A DNA stretch of 64,000 bases from Variovorax sp. V213 (GTDB taxonomy: Bacteria; Pseudomonadota; Gammaproteobacteria; Burkholderiales; Burkholderiaceae_C), in NCBI RefSeq assembly GCF_041154455.1, contig NZ_AP028665.1, positions 496,001-560,000 of the forward strand, read 5' to 3'. A program made the position numbers and the translations under genes. The notes beneath the pieces are model-generated. The model made no database searches. It worked only from the letters and a program-made list of their open reading frames with translations, and had not been told where the DNA came from. Positions 24,741 to 33,719 of the stretch are shown in pieces; the stretch's first letter is position 1; each line of letters begins with the position of its first letter.

Positions 24741-26164
24741 GCGCGGTACTGCGCATCGCGCGCGAGGAATGGCGCCTGCTGCAGCGCGACCGCATCGCCG
24801 TGCTCGGGTTGACGCTGCTGCTGCTGTTGTCGGCCGCGGCTGCATTCACGGCCTGGGAACAGCGCCGCACCACGGACGCCGAGCGCGCGGGCCACCAGGC
24901 ACGGGTGGACCACGAGTTCGAGGGCCAGCCCGACCGGCACCCGCACCGCATGGTGCACTACGGTCACTTCGTGTTCCGGCCGCTGAATCCGCTGGCGGCT
25001 TTCGATTCCGGAGTGGATGCCTATACGGGCCACACGCTCTTCCTCGAAGGCCATCGGCAGAACAGCGCCAATTTTGGCGACGTACGGCAGTCGTCGCTGC
25101 TGCTGCGCTTCGGCCAGCTCACGCCGGCATTCGTGCTGCAGGTGCTGGCACCACTGCTGCTCGTCTTCGTGGGCCATGCGGTCCTGGCGCGCGAGCGCGA
25201 GTCGGGCACGTTGCGCATCCTGTTGGCCCAGGGTGTTCGAGCGCGAGAAATCGTGGCGGGAAAGCTGCTGGCCCTGAGCGGCGTGGCCGCGTTGCTGATG
25301 CTGCCGGCGCTGCTGGCGCTGACCTGGATCGGTGTCGCAACACAGGCACCCGCCAGCCTGGCAATCGCGCTGGCGGCGGGCTACGGGTTGTGGCTGCTGA
25401 TCTGGGCCGTCGGCATCATCGGCCTGTCGGCATGGTTCGTGCGCGGGCGCGACGCGCTGGTGGCATTGCTGGCGGTCTGGGCCGTCAGTGTCGTGCTCGT
25501 GCCGCGCCTGGCGCCCGAACTCGTGGCCTCGACGCTCGCCCTGCCCATGCGCTTCGAGACCGACATGGCGGTGGCGCGCGACCTGGCGGCACTCGGCGAC
25601 AGCCACGACCCCGACGACCCTTACTTCGCCGGCTTCAGGAAGCAGGTGCTCGCGCAGTACGGCGTCTCGAAAGTGGAAGACCTTCCCGTCAACTACAAGG
25701 GCCTGCTGGGCATGGAGGGCGAGCGGCTGACCAGTGCGCTCTTCGAGCGCTATGCCAACGCCAGCTTCGAGCGACAGGACGCTCAGTTGCGCCGGATCGA
25801 CCGCTTTGCACTGTTGAGCCCGGTGATCGCATTGCGCCGTTTCTCGATGGCGGCCGCAGGCACCGACCTGCAGAACTACCGTCGCTTCGTCGAGCAGGCC
25901 GAGCACCATCGCTATCGACTGGTGCAGGAACTCAACCGGCTGCAGGCCGAAAAGCTCAGCTACGCCGGCGACCGTTCCAGCCGCGACAGCCGCATCAGCC
26001 AAGCACACTGGCACGATTTTGCCGACTTTCACTACGAAGCCGCGCGGCCCAGCGAGGCCCTGCGTCAGGCGGCGCCGGCCGCGGGTGCGCTGCTGCTTTG
26101 GCTGGCCGCGCTCGCCGGCCTGTTGGCGCCGGCCACGCGCCGTCTGGGGAGGATCGCGCGATGA
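24737..26164 (+). CDS. DUF3526-type ABC-2 permease, first copy
   Basis: 475 residues. One membrane helix (residues about 21-40) is followed by a hydrophilic segment containing HRMVHYGHFVFRPLNPLAAFDSGV and then five or so helices; a second large polar region (about residues 265-430) precedes a last helix. This is the DUF3526 pattern: ABC-2 permease with big extracytoplasmic parts, related to NosY. The histidine-rich stretch DRHPHRMVHYGH could bind metal. It is translationally coupled on both sides by ATGA overlaps. Substrate and direction of transport are not known for the family. Confidence 0.82.
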   Translation: MSAVLRIAREEWRLLQRDRIAVLGLTLLLLLSAAAAFTAWEQRRTTDAERAGHQARVDHEFEGQPDRHPHRMVHYGHFVFRPLNPLAAFDSGVDAYTGHTLFLEGHRQNSANFGDVRQSSLLLRFGQLTPAFVLQVLAPLLLVFVGHAVLARERESGTLRILLAQGVRAREIVAGKLLALSGVAALLMLPALLALTWIGVATQAPASLAIALAAGYGLWLLIWAVGIIGLSAWFVRGRDALVALLAVWAVSVVLVPRLAPELVASTLALPMRFETDMAVARDLAALGDSHDPDDPYFAGFRKQVLAQYGVSKVEDLPVNYKGLLGMEGERLTSALFERYANASFERQDAQLRRIDRFALLSPVIALRRFSMAAAGTDLQNYRRFVEQAEHHRYRLVQELNRLQAEKLSYAGDRSSRDSRISQAHWHDFADFHYEAARPSEALRQAAPAAGALLLWLAALAGLLAPATRRLGRIAR

Positions 26165-27519
26165 GCTGGCTTGCCCACGAATGGCGCCTGCTGGTGCGGT
26201 CGCGACTGGTTCTGGTTGCGCTGGCATTGCTGTCGGTACTGACGGCCCTGGCTGTGCTGTCGGGCACGCGCGAGCTTGCGCGCCAGCAGCAGGCGATTGC
26301 GCGCCTGGCCGAGCTGCAGCAGCACGATCTGGCGGCGCAAGCGCGCAAGTACACCCACGGCGGTGATGCCGGCTCCGCCGCCTACTACACCTTCCACGGC
26401 ACCTGGGATGCTCCGTCTCCCACAGCCTTCCTCGCGCTCGGGCTGCGCGATGCCGCACCCTACGTGTTGCGCGTGCGCGCACTGGCGCTGCAGGCTCAAC
26501 TGCACGAGGGCGAGAGTTTCAATCCCGAGCTGGCGGTGGCCGGACGCTTCGACTTCGCTTTCGTGCTGGTGTACCTGTCGCCGCTGTTTCTGATCGCCTT
26601 GTTGTACGACCTGGTTTCGGGCGAGCGGCGCTCGGGCCGGCTGGGTACGCTCCTGGCCATGCCGGGCGCCGGCCGCCGCCTGTGGCTTCGTCGTGCCGGC
26701 CTGCGCGCGGCGCTGGTTTTCACCTGCCTCGTGCTGCCAGTGCTGGCCGGCGGCCTCTGCAGCGGCACCCCGATGACGGCCCTGACCACCGCGCTGCTGG
26801 TCACGGCGGCGTACCTGGCGGTCTGGAGCGGGGTGGTGCTGATCGTGGCAACGCGAAGCGGAAGTTCTGCCGCCAACGCAACGGCACTCATGGGCTGCTG
26901 GGCGGTGCTGACCCTCGTCCTGCCCACCATCGCCAACGCCGTGCTTGCGCGCGCGGTGCCTGTCCACCAGGGCGTGGAGCTGATGCTGGCGCAGCGCCAG
27001 GCCGTGCACGGCGCGTGGGATCTGCCACCAGAGGCCACGATGGAGAAGTTCTTCCGCGCGCACCCCGAATGGAAGCACACCGCGCCACTGCCTTCGGGCT
27101 TTCACTGGAAGTGGTACTACGCCTTTCAGCAGCTTGGCGATGAGAGCGTCGCGCCGCAGGTGGCGGCTTACCGCGAAGGCTTGCTCGCGCGCCAGCGCTG
27201 GACCGCACGCCTGGGTTGGCTGCTGCCGGGCGTCGGCGCGCAAGCCGCGCTGCATCGCCAAGCCGATACCGATCTGCAGGCGCAGCTCGCATACCAGGAC
27301 CGCATCGCAGAATTCCATGCGCGGTTGCGGACCTACTACTACCCGTACTTGTTCAACGACGTGCGCTTCGGATTCCGCGACTTCGTCGCCCAGCCGCGCT
27401 TCAGCCCGACGGCCAGGTCCGCGCAAACACCTGCGGGTCAGTTGCTGGGGCTCGGGCTGATTGGCATATTGGCCCTGGCGCTGGGTGTGGCCGCCACCGG
27501 GCGGGTGCGGCCGGTGTGA
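26161..27519 (+). CDS. DUF3526-type ABC-2 permease, second copy
   Basis: 452 residues, a divergent paralogue of the preceding protein with the same plan: helix at about 12-33, polar segment with YYTFHGTWDAPSPTAFLALGLRD, a block of helices including the YDLVSGERRSGRLGTLLAMPG motif that corresponds to RERESGTLRILLAQG in the first copy, then a large polar region with TYYYPYLFNDVRFGFRDF before a terminal helix. The pair probably forms the heterodimeric membrane part of one ABC complex with the ATPase at 23976. It ends the receptor/ABC operon. Confidence 0.82.
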   Translation: MSWLAHEWRLLVRSRLVLVALALLSVLTALAVLSGTRELARQQQAIARLAELQQHDLAAQARKYTHGGDAGSAAYYTFHGTWDAPSPTAFLALGLRDAAPYVLRVRALALQAQLHEGESFNPELAVAGRFDFAFVLVYLSPLFLIALLYDLVSGERRSGRLGTLLAMPGAGRRLWLRRAGLRAALVFTCLVLPVLAGGLCSGTPMTALTTALLVTAAYLAVWSGVVLIVATRSGSSAANATALMGCWAVLTLVLPTIANAVLARAVPVHQGVELMLAQRQAVHGAWDLPPEATMEKFFRAHPEWKHTAPLPSGFHWKWYYAFQQLGDESVAPQVAAYREGLLARQRWTARLGWLLPGVGAQAALHRQADTDLQAQLAYQDRIAEFHARLRTYYYPYLFNDVRFGFRDFVAQPRFSPTARSAQTPAGQLLGLGLIGILALALGVAATGRVRPV

Positions 27520-27636
27520 AGGCGCCCATGACCAATGCACGACGGCAGGATCTGCTGTAGCGACCCGCACAACCGCAGTCTGCTTTGTGCAAGGCCCTCA
27601 AAGCAGCACCCGTGCGAGGGGCATGCGGCCTAAGCT

Positions 27637-27650
27637 TTTGGACATCCAAA
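27637..27650. promoter_or_regulatory. Palindrome TTTGGA-CA-TCCAAA before the aminotransferase
   Basis: Perfect 6-base arms with a 2-base spacer, ending 20 bases before ATG 27670. The placement suits repression. The nearest regulator is the Lrp-type gene at 29144; binding by it is inference. Confidence 0.5.
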
Positions 27651-27669
27651 GGCCCGACCTCAGCCCACC

Positions 27670-29073
27670 ATGACGCACCCCACCGCATTGCCGCACCTTG
27701 CCACGCTCGACGCGATCGACCGTGCCCACCTCATTCATCCCGTCTCGCCCTGGCGCACGCACGAGCAGCGCGGCCCCACCGTGCTGGCCTCGGCCCGCGG
27801 TGCTTGGCTGACGGATGCGAACGGCCACGAGCTGCTCGACGCCTTCGCGGGCCTCTGGTGCGTGAACGTGGGCTACGGCCAGGAGAGCGTGGTGCAGGCC
27901 GCGGCCGACCAGATGCGGCGGCTGCCCTACGCCACCGGCTACTTTCATTTCAGCAGCGAGCCGGCCATCCGCCTCGCGGAAAAGCTGGTGCAGATCACGC
28001 CCGCATCGCTGACCCGCGTCTACATGACGCTCGGCGGCTCGGAAGCGGTCGACGCCGCCGTGCGCTTCATCGTGCAGTACTACAACGCGATCGGCAAACC
28101 GTCGAAGAAGCAGTTCATCGCGCTGGAGCGCGGCTACCACGGCTCCTCGTCGACCGGCGCGGGCCTCACGGCTCTGCCCGCTTTCCACCGCGGCTTCGAT
28201 TTGCCGCTGCCCACGCAGCACTACATCCCGTCGCCCAACCCGTACCGCCACCCGGAAGGTGCCGATCCGCAGGCGCTGATCGCCGCGTCGGTGGCCTCGC
28301 TGCGCGCCAAGGTGGCCGAGCTCGGCGCCGACAACGTGGCCGCTTTCTTCTGCGAGCCGATCCAGGGCTCGGGCGGCGTCATCGTGCCGCCCAAGGGCTG
28401 GCTCAAGGCGATGCGCGATGCGGCGCGCGAGCTCGACATCCTTTTCGTCGTGGACGAGGTCATCACCGGCTTCGGCCGCACCGGCCCCATGTTCGCCTGC
28501 GAGGCCGAAGGCGTGGAACCCGACCTGATGACCATGGCCAAGGGCCTGACCTCGGGCTACGTGCCGATGGGCGCGACGATGCTCTCGGAGAAGGTCTATG
28601 CCGGCATCGCCGACGGCGCGCCCGCGGGCGTCTCGGTCGGCCACGGCGCGACCTACTCGGCGCACCCGGTGAGCGCCGCGGTCGCGCTCGAGGTGCTGCG
28701 CCTCTACGAAGAGGGTGGGGTGCTCGCCAACGGCCAGCGCGGCGCGGCCCATTTCGCGGCGGGGCTCGATGCGCTGCGCGCGCATCCGCTGGTGGGCGAT
28801 TCGCGCCATCGCGGCCTGTTGGGCGCGCTGGAGCTGGTGAGCGACAAGCAAAGCAAGCGCGGCTTCGATGCGGCGCTCGGCCTGTCGGACCGCATCTTTG
28901 CCGCGGGCTACCGCAACGGGCTGGTGTTCCGCGCCTTCGGCGACAACATCCTCGGCTTTGCGCCGGCGCTCACCTTCACCGAGGACGAGTTCGCGCAGAT
29001 GTTCGCGCGCCTGAAGAAAATACTCGACGAGGTGCTGGACGCCGCGGACGTGCGCGCGGCGCTGGCCGCCTGA
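27670..29073 (+). CDS. Class III PLP-dependent aminotransferase (omega-amino acid/putrescine-pyruvate type)
   Basis: 467 residues. The Schiff-base lysine is Lys291 in MAKGLTSGYVPMGA, preceded by the PLP-anchoring DEVITGFGRTG. The N-terminal WCVNVGYGQ and ATGYFHFSSEPA segments resemble beta-alanine/putrescine:pyruvate transaminases (SpuC-like) of the Pseudomonas/Burkholderia type. Expected role: transfer of a terminal amino group from a diamine or omega-amino acid to pyruvate. It is followed by an Lrp regulator and a flavin/Fe-S dehydrogenase complex, which supports amine or amino-acid catabolism. Confidence 0.92.
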   Translation: MTHPTALPHLATLDAIDRAHLIHPVSPWRTHEQRGPTVLASARGAWLTDANGHELLDAFAGLWCVNVGYGQESVVQAAADQMRRLPYATGYFHFSSEPAIRLAEKLVQITPASLTRVYMTLGGSEAVDAAVRFIVQYYNAIGKPSKKQFIALERGYHGSSSTGAGLTALPAFHRGFDLPLPTQHYIPSPNPYRHPEGADPQALIAASVASLRAKVAELGADNVAAFFCEPIQGSGGVIVPPKGWLKAMRDAARELDILFVVDEVITGFGRTGPMFACEAEGVEPDLMTMAKGLTSGYVPMGATMLSEKVYAGIADGAPAGVSVGHGATYSAHPVSAAVALEVLRLYEEGGVLANGQRGAAHFAAGLDALRAHPLVGDSRHRGLLGALELVSDKQSKRGFDAALGLSDRIFAAGYRNGLVFRAFGDNILGFAPALTFTEDEFAQMFARLKKILDEVLDAADVRAALAA

Positions 29074-29143
29074 GCGGGAAAGCACTGTTCCGGAGTTCCG
29101 CCGGCGAAGCAGAATCGGACTCTCTCCGTCACTCAGGACCGCC

Positions 29144-29638
29144 ATGTCTGAAGCCTTCAAGATCGACCGACTCGACCTGCGTATCCTGGCGCAGCTGCAG
29201 CAGAACGGGCGCATGACCAACGTCGACCTCGCGGATGCGGTCGGCCTTTCGCCCAGCCCCTGCCTCATCCGCGTGAAGCGGCTCGAACAGGCGGGCTACA
29301 TCGCCGGCTACGGCGCGCACCTGCGGCTCGAGAAGCTCGGCGACACGCTCACCGTGTTCACCGAGGTCACGCTGCAAGACCATCACCGCGAAGACTTCGT
29401 GCGTTTCGAGGCCGCGATCCGCGAGGTGGACGAGGTGCTCGAATGCCATCTGGTGAGCGGCGGCTACGACTACCTGCTGCGCTTTCTGACGCGCGGCGTG
29501 AACCACTACCAGGAAGTGATCGAGGAGCTGCTCGAACGCAACATCGGCATCTCGAAGTACTTCAGCTACATCGTCATCAAGTCGCCGTTCATCAAGACGC
29601 ATTGCCCGATCGAACGGCTGTTTCCCCACCCGCGCTGA
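29144..29638 (+). CDS. Lrp/AsnC-family regulator
   Basis: 164 residues. The winged helix at residues 9-60 (LDLRILAQLQQNGRMTNVDLADAVGLSPSPCLIRVKRLE) is followed by the RAM domain (about 70-150), with CHLVSGGYDYLLRFLTR as the effector-site beta strand. This SPSPC subgroup commonly controls adjacent amino-acid catabolic genes. It lies 70 bases after the aminotransferase and 19 before the 2Fe-2S gene, all same strand. Confidence 0.93.
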   Translation: MSEAFKIDRLDLRILAQLQQNGRMTNVDLADAVGLSPSPCLIRVKRLEQAGYIAGYGAHLRLEKLGDTLTVFTEVTLQDHHREDFVRFEAAIREVDEVLECHLVSGGYDYLLRFLTRGVNHYQEVIEELLERNIGISKYFSYIVIKSPFIKTHCPIERLFPHPR

Positions 29639-29657
29639 CCGGCGCTTTCGCGTGCCC

Positions 29658-30041
29658 ATGCCCGAACCCACGTCCAACTCCTCTCGCCCGCCCGCGCGCT
29701 TCGTGCGGCTTGCGGAAACCGACCGGCCTGCGCTGGCCTTCCAGGTCGACGGTCAGGCGGCCACCGCGCTGGCCGGCGACACGCTGCTGGTGGCGTTGCT
29801 GAGCCAGGGCCGCCGGGTGCGCGACAGTGAGTTCGGCGACGGTGCGCGAGCCGGCTTCTGCCTGATGGGCGCCTGCCAGGACTGTTGGGTGTGGGCTGCG
29901 TCCGGCGAGCGGTTGCGCGCCTGCTCGACGACGGTGGAGGCGGGCATGTCGGTGCTCACGCGCCCGCCCGCGGGCCAGTGGCCCGTGACGCCCGACCTGA
30001 AGCAGTTGCTGGCCCGTCGAGCCGCGGAGACTGGCGCATGA
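29658..30041 (+). CDS. Small 2Fe-2S subunit of a flavin dehydrogenase complex (HcnA/OoxX-like)
   Basis: 127 residues. A ferredoxin-like module with Cys ligands in GFCLMGACQDCW (C-x4-C-x2-C) and a distal RACST cysteine. Such proteins are the small subunit of opine oxidase, hydroxyproline dehydrogenase or hydrogen cyanide synthase. It overlaps the next gene by ATGA. ATG 29658 chosen; an in-frame GTG six bases upstream is possible and neither has a strong ribosome site. Confidence 0.85.
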   Translation: MPEPTSNSSRPPARFVRLAETDRPALAFQVDGQAATALAGDTLLVALLSQGRRVRDSEFGDGARAGFCLMGACQDCWVWAASGERLRACSTTVEAGMSVLTRPPAGQWPVTPDLKQLLARRAAETGA

Positions 30042-31441
30042 GCGGCGCCTCCGGCGGCGCGCCGCGCGTGGTCGTGGTGGGTGCCGGGCCCGCGGGCGTG
30101 CGCGCCGCGCAGGCGCTGGTGCAGGCGGGCCTGCGGCCCGTCGTGATCGACGAAGGCCGTCGCGACGGCGGCCAGATCTACCGCCGCCAGCCCGAAGGAT
30201 TCAAGCGCCCTTATGCCAAGCTCTACGGCACCGAGGCCGACAAGGCACGGGCGCTGCACCGCGACTTCGATGCGCTTCGCGACCAGGTCGACTACCGAGG
30301 CGACGCGCTGGCCTGGAACCTCAGCGAAGGCGCGCTGCACGTCGTGCGCGGCGGCGAGCCGCAGGTGCTGCCGTTCGATGCGCTGATCGTGTGCTCCGGG
30401 GCGACCGACCGGCTGATGCCCGTGCCGGGTTGGCACCGCGCCGGCTGCTACAGCCTGGGTGCCTCGCAGATCGCGCTGAAGGCACAGGCCTGTGCCATCG
30501 GTGCGCGCACCGTCTTTCTCGGCAGCGGGCCGCTGCTGTACCTGGTCGCATCGCAGTATGTGCAGGCTGGCGCGCAGGTGATGGCCGTGCTCGACACATC
30601 GCCTTCGTCCAAGAGCTGGCGTGCCATGGCCGGGTTGCTTGCGCGGCCGCAGCTGGCGCTGCGCGGGCTGGCGCTGATTCGCGGCCTGCGCCGCGCCGGC
30701 GTGAAGGTGCTGCAGGGCGTGACGCCGCTGCGCATCGACGGCGACGACAGCGCGGGCGTGCAGGCCGTGGCCGTGCGCGACGCCCAGGGGCAGGAGAAGC
30801 GCTTCGAGTGCGATGCGGTCGGCCTCGGCTGGCATTTGCGCGCGGAGACGCAGCTGGCCGACCTGGCGCGCTGCGAGTTCGACTTCGAACCGGTGAGCCG
30901 GCAGTGGCTGCCGCGCATCGATGCCGATGGACGCAGCAGCACGCGCGGCGTGTACCTGGCGGGCGACGGTGCCTGCATCCTCGGCGCCGACGGCGCGGAG
31001 GCTGCCGGCCGTCTCGCCGCGCTCGCGGCATTGGCCGACCTGGGCCACGCCGAGGGGCGGGCGCTCTACGACGCGGAAGCCAGCGCGCTGCGGCGCACGC
31101 TGGCGCAGATGAACCGCTTCCGCGAAGGCCTGGCGCGCGCCTTTCCATGGCCGCATGCGCAGGCTGCCGCGCTGCCTGACGATGCGGTGGTGTGCCGCTG
31201 CGAGACCGTCACCGCCGGCGAACTGCGGCGCTGCGTCAACGAAATGGACAGCCACGAGGTCAACCGCGCCAAGGCCTTCAGCCGTGTGGGGATGGGCCGC
31301 TGCCAGGGCCGCTTCTGCGGCCATGCCTCGGCCGAGATCGTGGCGCAGGCCAGCGGCGTGCCCATTGAACTGGTGGGCCGCCTTCGTTCGCAGGCACCGG
31401 TCAAGCCGCTCGCCATGAGCACGCGCGAGGTGCAGGCATGA
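30038..31441 (+). CDS. FAD/2Fe-2S subunit of amine/opine dehydrogenase complex (HcnB/OoxA-like)
   Basis: 467 residues. N-terminal FAD motif VVVVGAGPAGVRAAQALV (residues about 11-28), a second nucleotide motif GSGPLLYLVASQ in the middle, and GVYLAGDGACILGADGAEAAGR. A C-terminal BFD-like cluster domain shows CRCETVTAGELRRC and GRCQGRFCG. This is the alpha-subunit layout in HcnB, OoxA and D-hydroxyproline dehydrogenases. It overlaps both neighbours by ATGA, so the three subunits are made in stoichiometry. Confidence 0.9.
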   Translation: MSGASGGAPRVVVVGAGPAGVRAAQALVQAGLRPVVIDEGRRDGGQIYRRQPEGFKRPYAKLYGTEADKARALHRDFDALRDQVDYRGDALAWNLSEGALHVVRGGEPQVLPFDALIVCSGATDRLMPVPGWHRAGCYSLGASQIALKAQACAIGARTVFLGSGPLLYLVASQYVQAGAQVMAVLDTSPSSKSWRAMAGLLARPQLALRGLALIRGLRRAGVKVLQGVTPLRIDGDDSAGVQAVAVRDAQGQEKRFECDAVGLGWHLRAETQLADLARCEFDFEPVSRQWLPRIDADGRSSTRGVYLAGDGACILGADGAEAAGRLAALAALADLGHAEGRALYDAEASALRRTLAQMNRFREGLARAFPWPHAQAAALPDDAVVCRCETVTAGELRRCVNEMDSHEVNRAKAFSRVGMGRCQGRFCGHASAEIVAQASGVPIELVGRLRSQAPVKPLAMSTREVQA

Positions 31442-32595
31442 GTGAGAAGACCAGCGACACCGACGTGCTGATCCTCGGTGGCGGCCTCATGGGCACCACC
31501 GCCGCTTTCTTCCTGCGCCAGCAGCACGGCCTGTCGGTCACGCTGCTCGAGCGCGAACTGGTGGGGCGCCAGGCCAGCGGCACCAACTTCGGCAACGTGC
31601 GCCGCCAGGGCCGCGTGCTGGCGCAGATGCCGCTCGCCAACCGTGCGCGCGCCGTCTGGGGCCGGGTGAAGGAGCTGCTGGGCGAAGACCTTGAATTCGT
31701 GCCCTACGGGCACCTGCGCGTCTGCTACACCGAGCAGCAGGCCGCCGTGCTCGAGCAGCACGCCAAGGACGTGAAGCCACTGGGGCTCGACCTCGAACTC
31801 TTCAACGCCGATCAGCTGCGCAAGCGCTGGGGCATCTTCGCGCCCGAGGTGGTGAGCGGTTCGCTCTCGCCGAATGACGGCCATGCCAATCCGCGCCTGG
31901 CCGGCCCGGCCTTTGCGAGGGCGGCGCGGCGCGCCGGCGCCAACATCGTCGAGCATGCCGAGGTGATGCATGTCGAGCGCGCCGGCGCGGGCTTCATCGC
32001 CCACACCGCCGACGGCAGGCGCTTTCGTGGGCAGCAACTGCTGGTGGCCTGCGGCGCCTGGTCGAACCGCATGGCCGAACAGTTCGGCGAGGCCGTGCCG
32101 ATGGAAGCGCGCGGTCCGCAGATGGGCGTGACCGAGCCGCTGCCCTATGCCATCGGTCCGTCGATCGGTTTGTCTTCGCCGGTCGAACATGAGGGCCTGT
32201 ACTTTCGCCAGATCGCGCGCGGCAACATTGTCTTTGGCGGCGGGCTCAAGGGCCCGGCGCATGCTGAGCAGATCCGCGCCTACGTGAAGCCTGACAACGT
32301 GCTGCGGCAGCTGCGCGAACTGCGCCGCTTCGTGCCGGCCTTCGAGCATGTGCAGCTGATTCGCGTCTGGAGCGGCATCGAGGGCTACACCGCCGATTGG
32401 CAGCCCGTGATGGGACCGAGCGCGCGCGTGCCGGGTCTGCACTATGCTTTCGGCTTCAACGGCGAAGGCTTTGCGATCAGCCCCGGTGTGGGCGAGACGA
32501 TGGCGGAGCTGATCGCGACCGGACGCACTTTGACGCCGATCGAGAGTTTTTCGATCGGCCGCTTCGCATCCGAGTTGACGAAGCAGGCGGCCTGA
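31438..32595 (+). CDS. FAD-dependent DAO-type subunit of the same complex (HcnC/OoxB-like)
   Basis: 385 residues of the D-amino-acid-oxidase fold: VLILGGGLMGTTAAFFLRQ at the start, NFGNVRRQGR as the flavin-side loop, and a C-terminal HYAFGFNGEGFAISPGVGE FAD-closing motif. This subunit should hold the substrate-oxidising flavin. The set 29658-30038-31438 is complete and uninterrupted. The length is shorter than HcnC (usually just over 400), and the aminotransferase/Lrp context favours an imino or amino acid dehydrogenase over cyanide synthesis. Confidence 0.9.
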   Translation: MSEKTSDTDVLILGGGLMGTTAAFFLRQQHGLSVTLLERELVGRQASGTNFGNVRRQGRVLAQMPLANRARAVWGRVKELLGEDLEFVPYGHLRVCYTEQQAAVLEQHAKDVKPLGLDLELFNADQLRKRWGIFAPEVVSGSLSPNDGHANPRLAGPAFARAARRAGANIVEHAEVMHVERAGAGFIAHTADGRRFRGQQLLVACGAWSNRMAEQFGEAVPMEARGPQMGVTEPLPYAIGPSIGLSSPVEHEGLYFRQIARGNIVFGGGLKGPAHAEQIRAYVKPDNVLRQLRELRRFVPAFEHVQLIRVWSGIEGYTADWQPVMGPSARVPGLHYAFGFNGEGFAISPGVGETMAELIATGRTLTPIESFSIGRFASELTKQAA

Positions 32596-32682
32596 AGCGC
32601 GCAGGTTCTCGCGGCGCTCTCACGGCCGAAAGTTTCTGCGCGCGGCTACAGTTCGGCCAGAACCAACTCTTCTGGAGCAGGT

Positions 32683-33087
32683 ATGCAAATCCGCAGCGCG
32701 ACCGCTTCCGATGCCGAGGCGGTTCATCGCCTCCTTTCGACCTACGGATGGGCGCACCGGATCGGTAGCGTCGAGCGACTCGGCCAGCTCATCTCGGCGT
32801 CGCAGCAGGCGGTGATTGCGGTGGCAGATGGCGAGATCGTCGGCTTTGCGCGCGCCATCGGCGATGGCATCTCCAACGGATACCTGTCCATGGTCGTGGT
32901 CGCCGAGCCCTTTCGTCGGCGAGGCATCGGGCAGGCACTCGTCGAACACATCGCAGGGTCGAGCCCGGATGTCACGTGGGTGCTGCGGGCGGAAAGACCG
33001 GGTGCCGCCGAGTTCTTCGCCAAGCTGGGCTTCCGAACCTCGCCGGTGGCGATGGAGCGCCCACGGTCGCGGCCGTCCGCGGATTGA
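32683..33087 (+). CDS. Small GNAT N-acetyltransferase
   Basis: 134 residues. Motif A VVVAEPFRRRGIGQALVEHI gives the acetyl-CoA loop (R-R-G-I-G) near residues 74-80; AAEFFAKLGFRTS is the usual C-terminal motif. A GGAG site lies seven bases before ATG 32683. The substrate is unknown. Preceded by 87 bases after the dehydrogenase complex; the segment contains long-range complementary GCGCGCAG/CTGCGCGC sequences, which could end the upstream transcript. Confidence 0.85.
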   Translation: MQIRSATASDAEAVHRLLSTYGWAHRIGSVERLGQLISASQQAVIAVADGEIVGFARAIGDGISNGYLSMVVVAEPFRRRGIGQALVEHIAGSSPDVTWVLRAERPGAAEFFAKLGFRTSPVAMERPRSRPSAD

Positions 33088-33202
33088 AGCGGCAGGCAAA
33101 AGGCAAAGGCAGAATGCGGCAGATCGCCCCGTGTCGATCTTCGGCGGGCTCGTTCGTCGTGTCAGTTGAGGGTCATCCTCTGCACTTCAGGAGAACACCA
33201 CC

Positions 33203-33649
33203 ATGGCTACCAACACTGTCCGCCTGCACCGCGTGCTGCGCGCTCCGCCGGAGCGGGTCTACCGTGCCTTCGTCGAACCCGGCGCGTTCGAGCGCTGGCT
33301 GCCGCCCTTCGGATTCACCGGCAAAGTCCACAGCATGGAGCCCGTGGTCGGCGGTGCCTGGCGCATGTCCTTCACCGCCTTTGGTACCGGCCACAGCCAC
33401 TCGTTCGGCGGGAAGTACCTGGAACTCGTTCCCGGCCAGCGCATTGCATACGACGCGGCGTTCGACGACCCGAACCTGTCGGGCACCATGAAGACCACCG
33501 TGACGCTGACCGCGGTGTCCTGCGGCACCGACATGTCCGTCGTGCAGGAAGGCATTCCCGACGTGATTCCTGTGGAGATGTGCTACCTGGGCTGGCAGGA
33601 GTCGCTTGTGGCGCTGGCCCAGCTGGTCGAGCCGAATATTCCGGGTTGA
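33203..33649 (+). CDS. SRPBCC/AHSA1-family protein
   Basis: 148 residues. RVLRAPPERVYRAFVEPGAFERWLPP is the classic AHSA1-like opening (helix-grip fold with a hydrophobic cavity), and the C-terminal helix MCYLGWQESLVALAQLVEP is intact. Members are hydrophobic-ligand binding or activator proteins; no catalytic residues can be named. AGGAG lies 10 bases before ATG 33203. Stands alone between a GNAT and a methyltransferase gene. Confidence 0.85.
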   Translation: MATNTVRLHRVLRAPPERVYRAFVEPGAFERWLPPFGFTGKVHSMEPVVGGAWRMSFTAFGTGHSHSFGGKYLELVPGQRIAYDAAFDDPNLSGTMKTTVTLTAVSCGTDMSVVQEGIPDVIPVEMCYLGWQESLVALAQLVEPNIPG

Positions 33650-33719
33650 GCGGCAGCGCACAGCCAACGCCGTGGCTTCCGGTATCGGCGAAGTACCCGC
33701 CAAAGTTCGGCCGACACAT

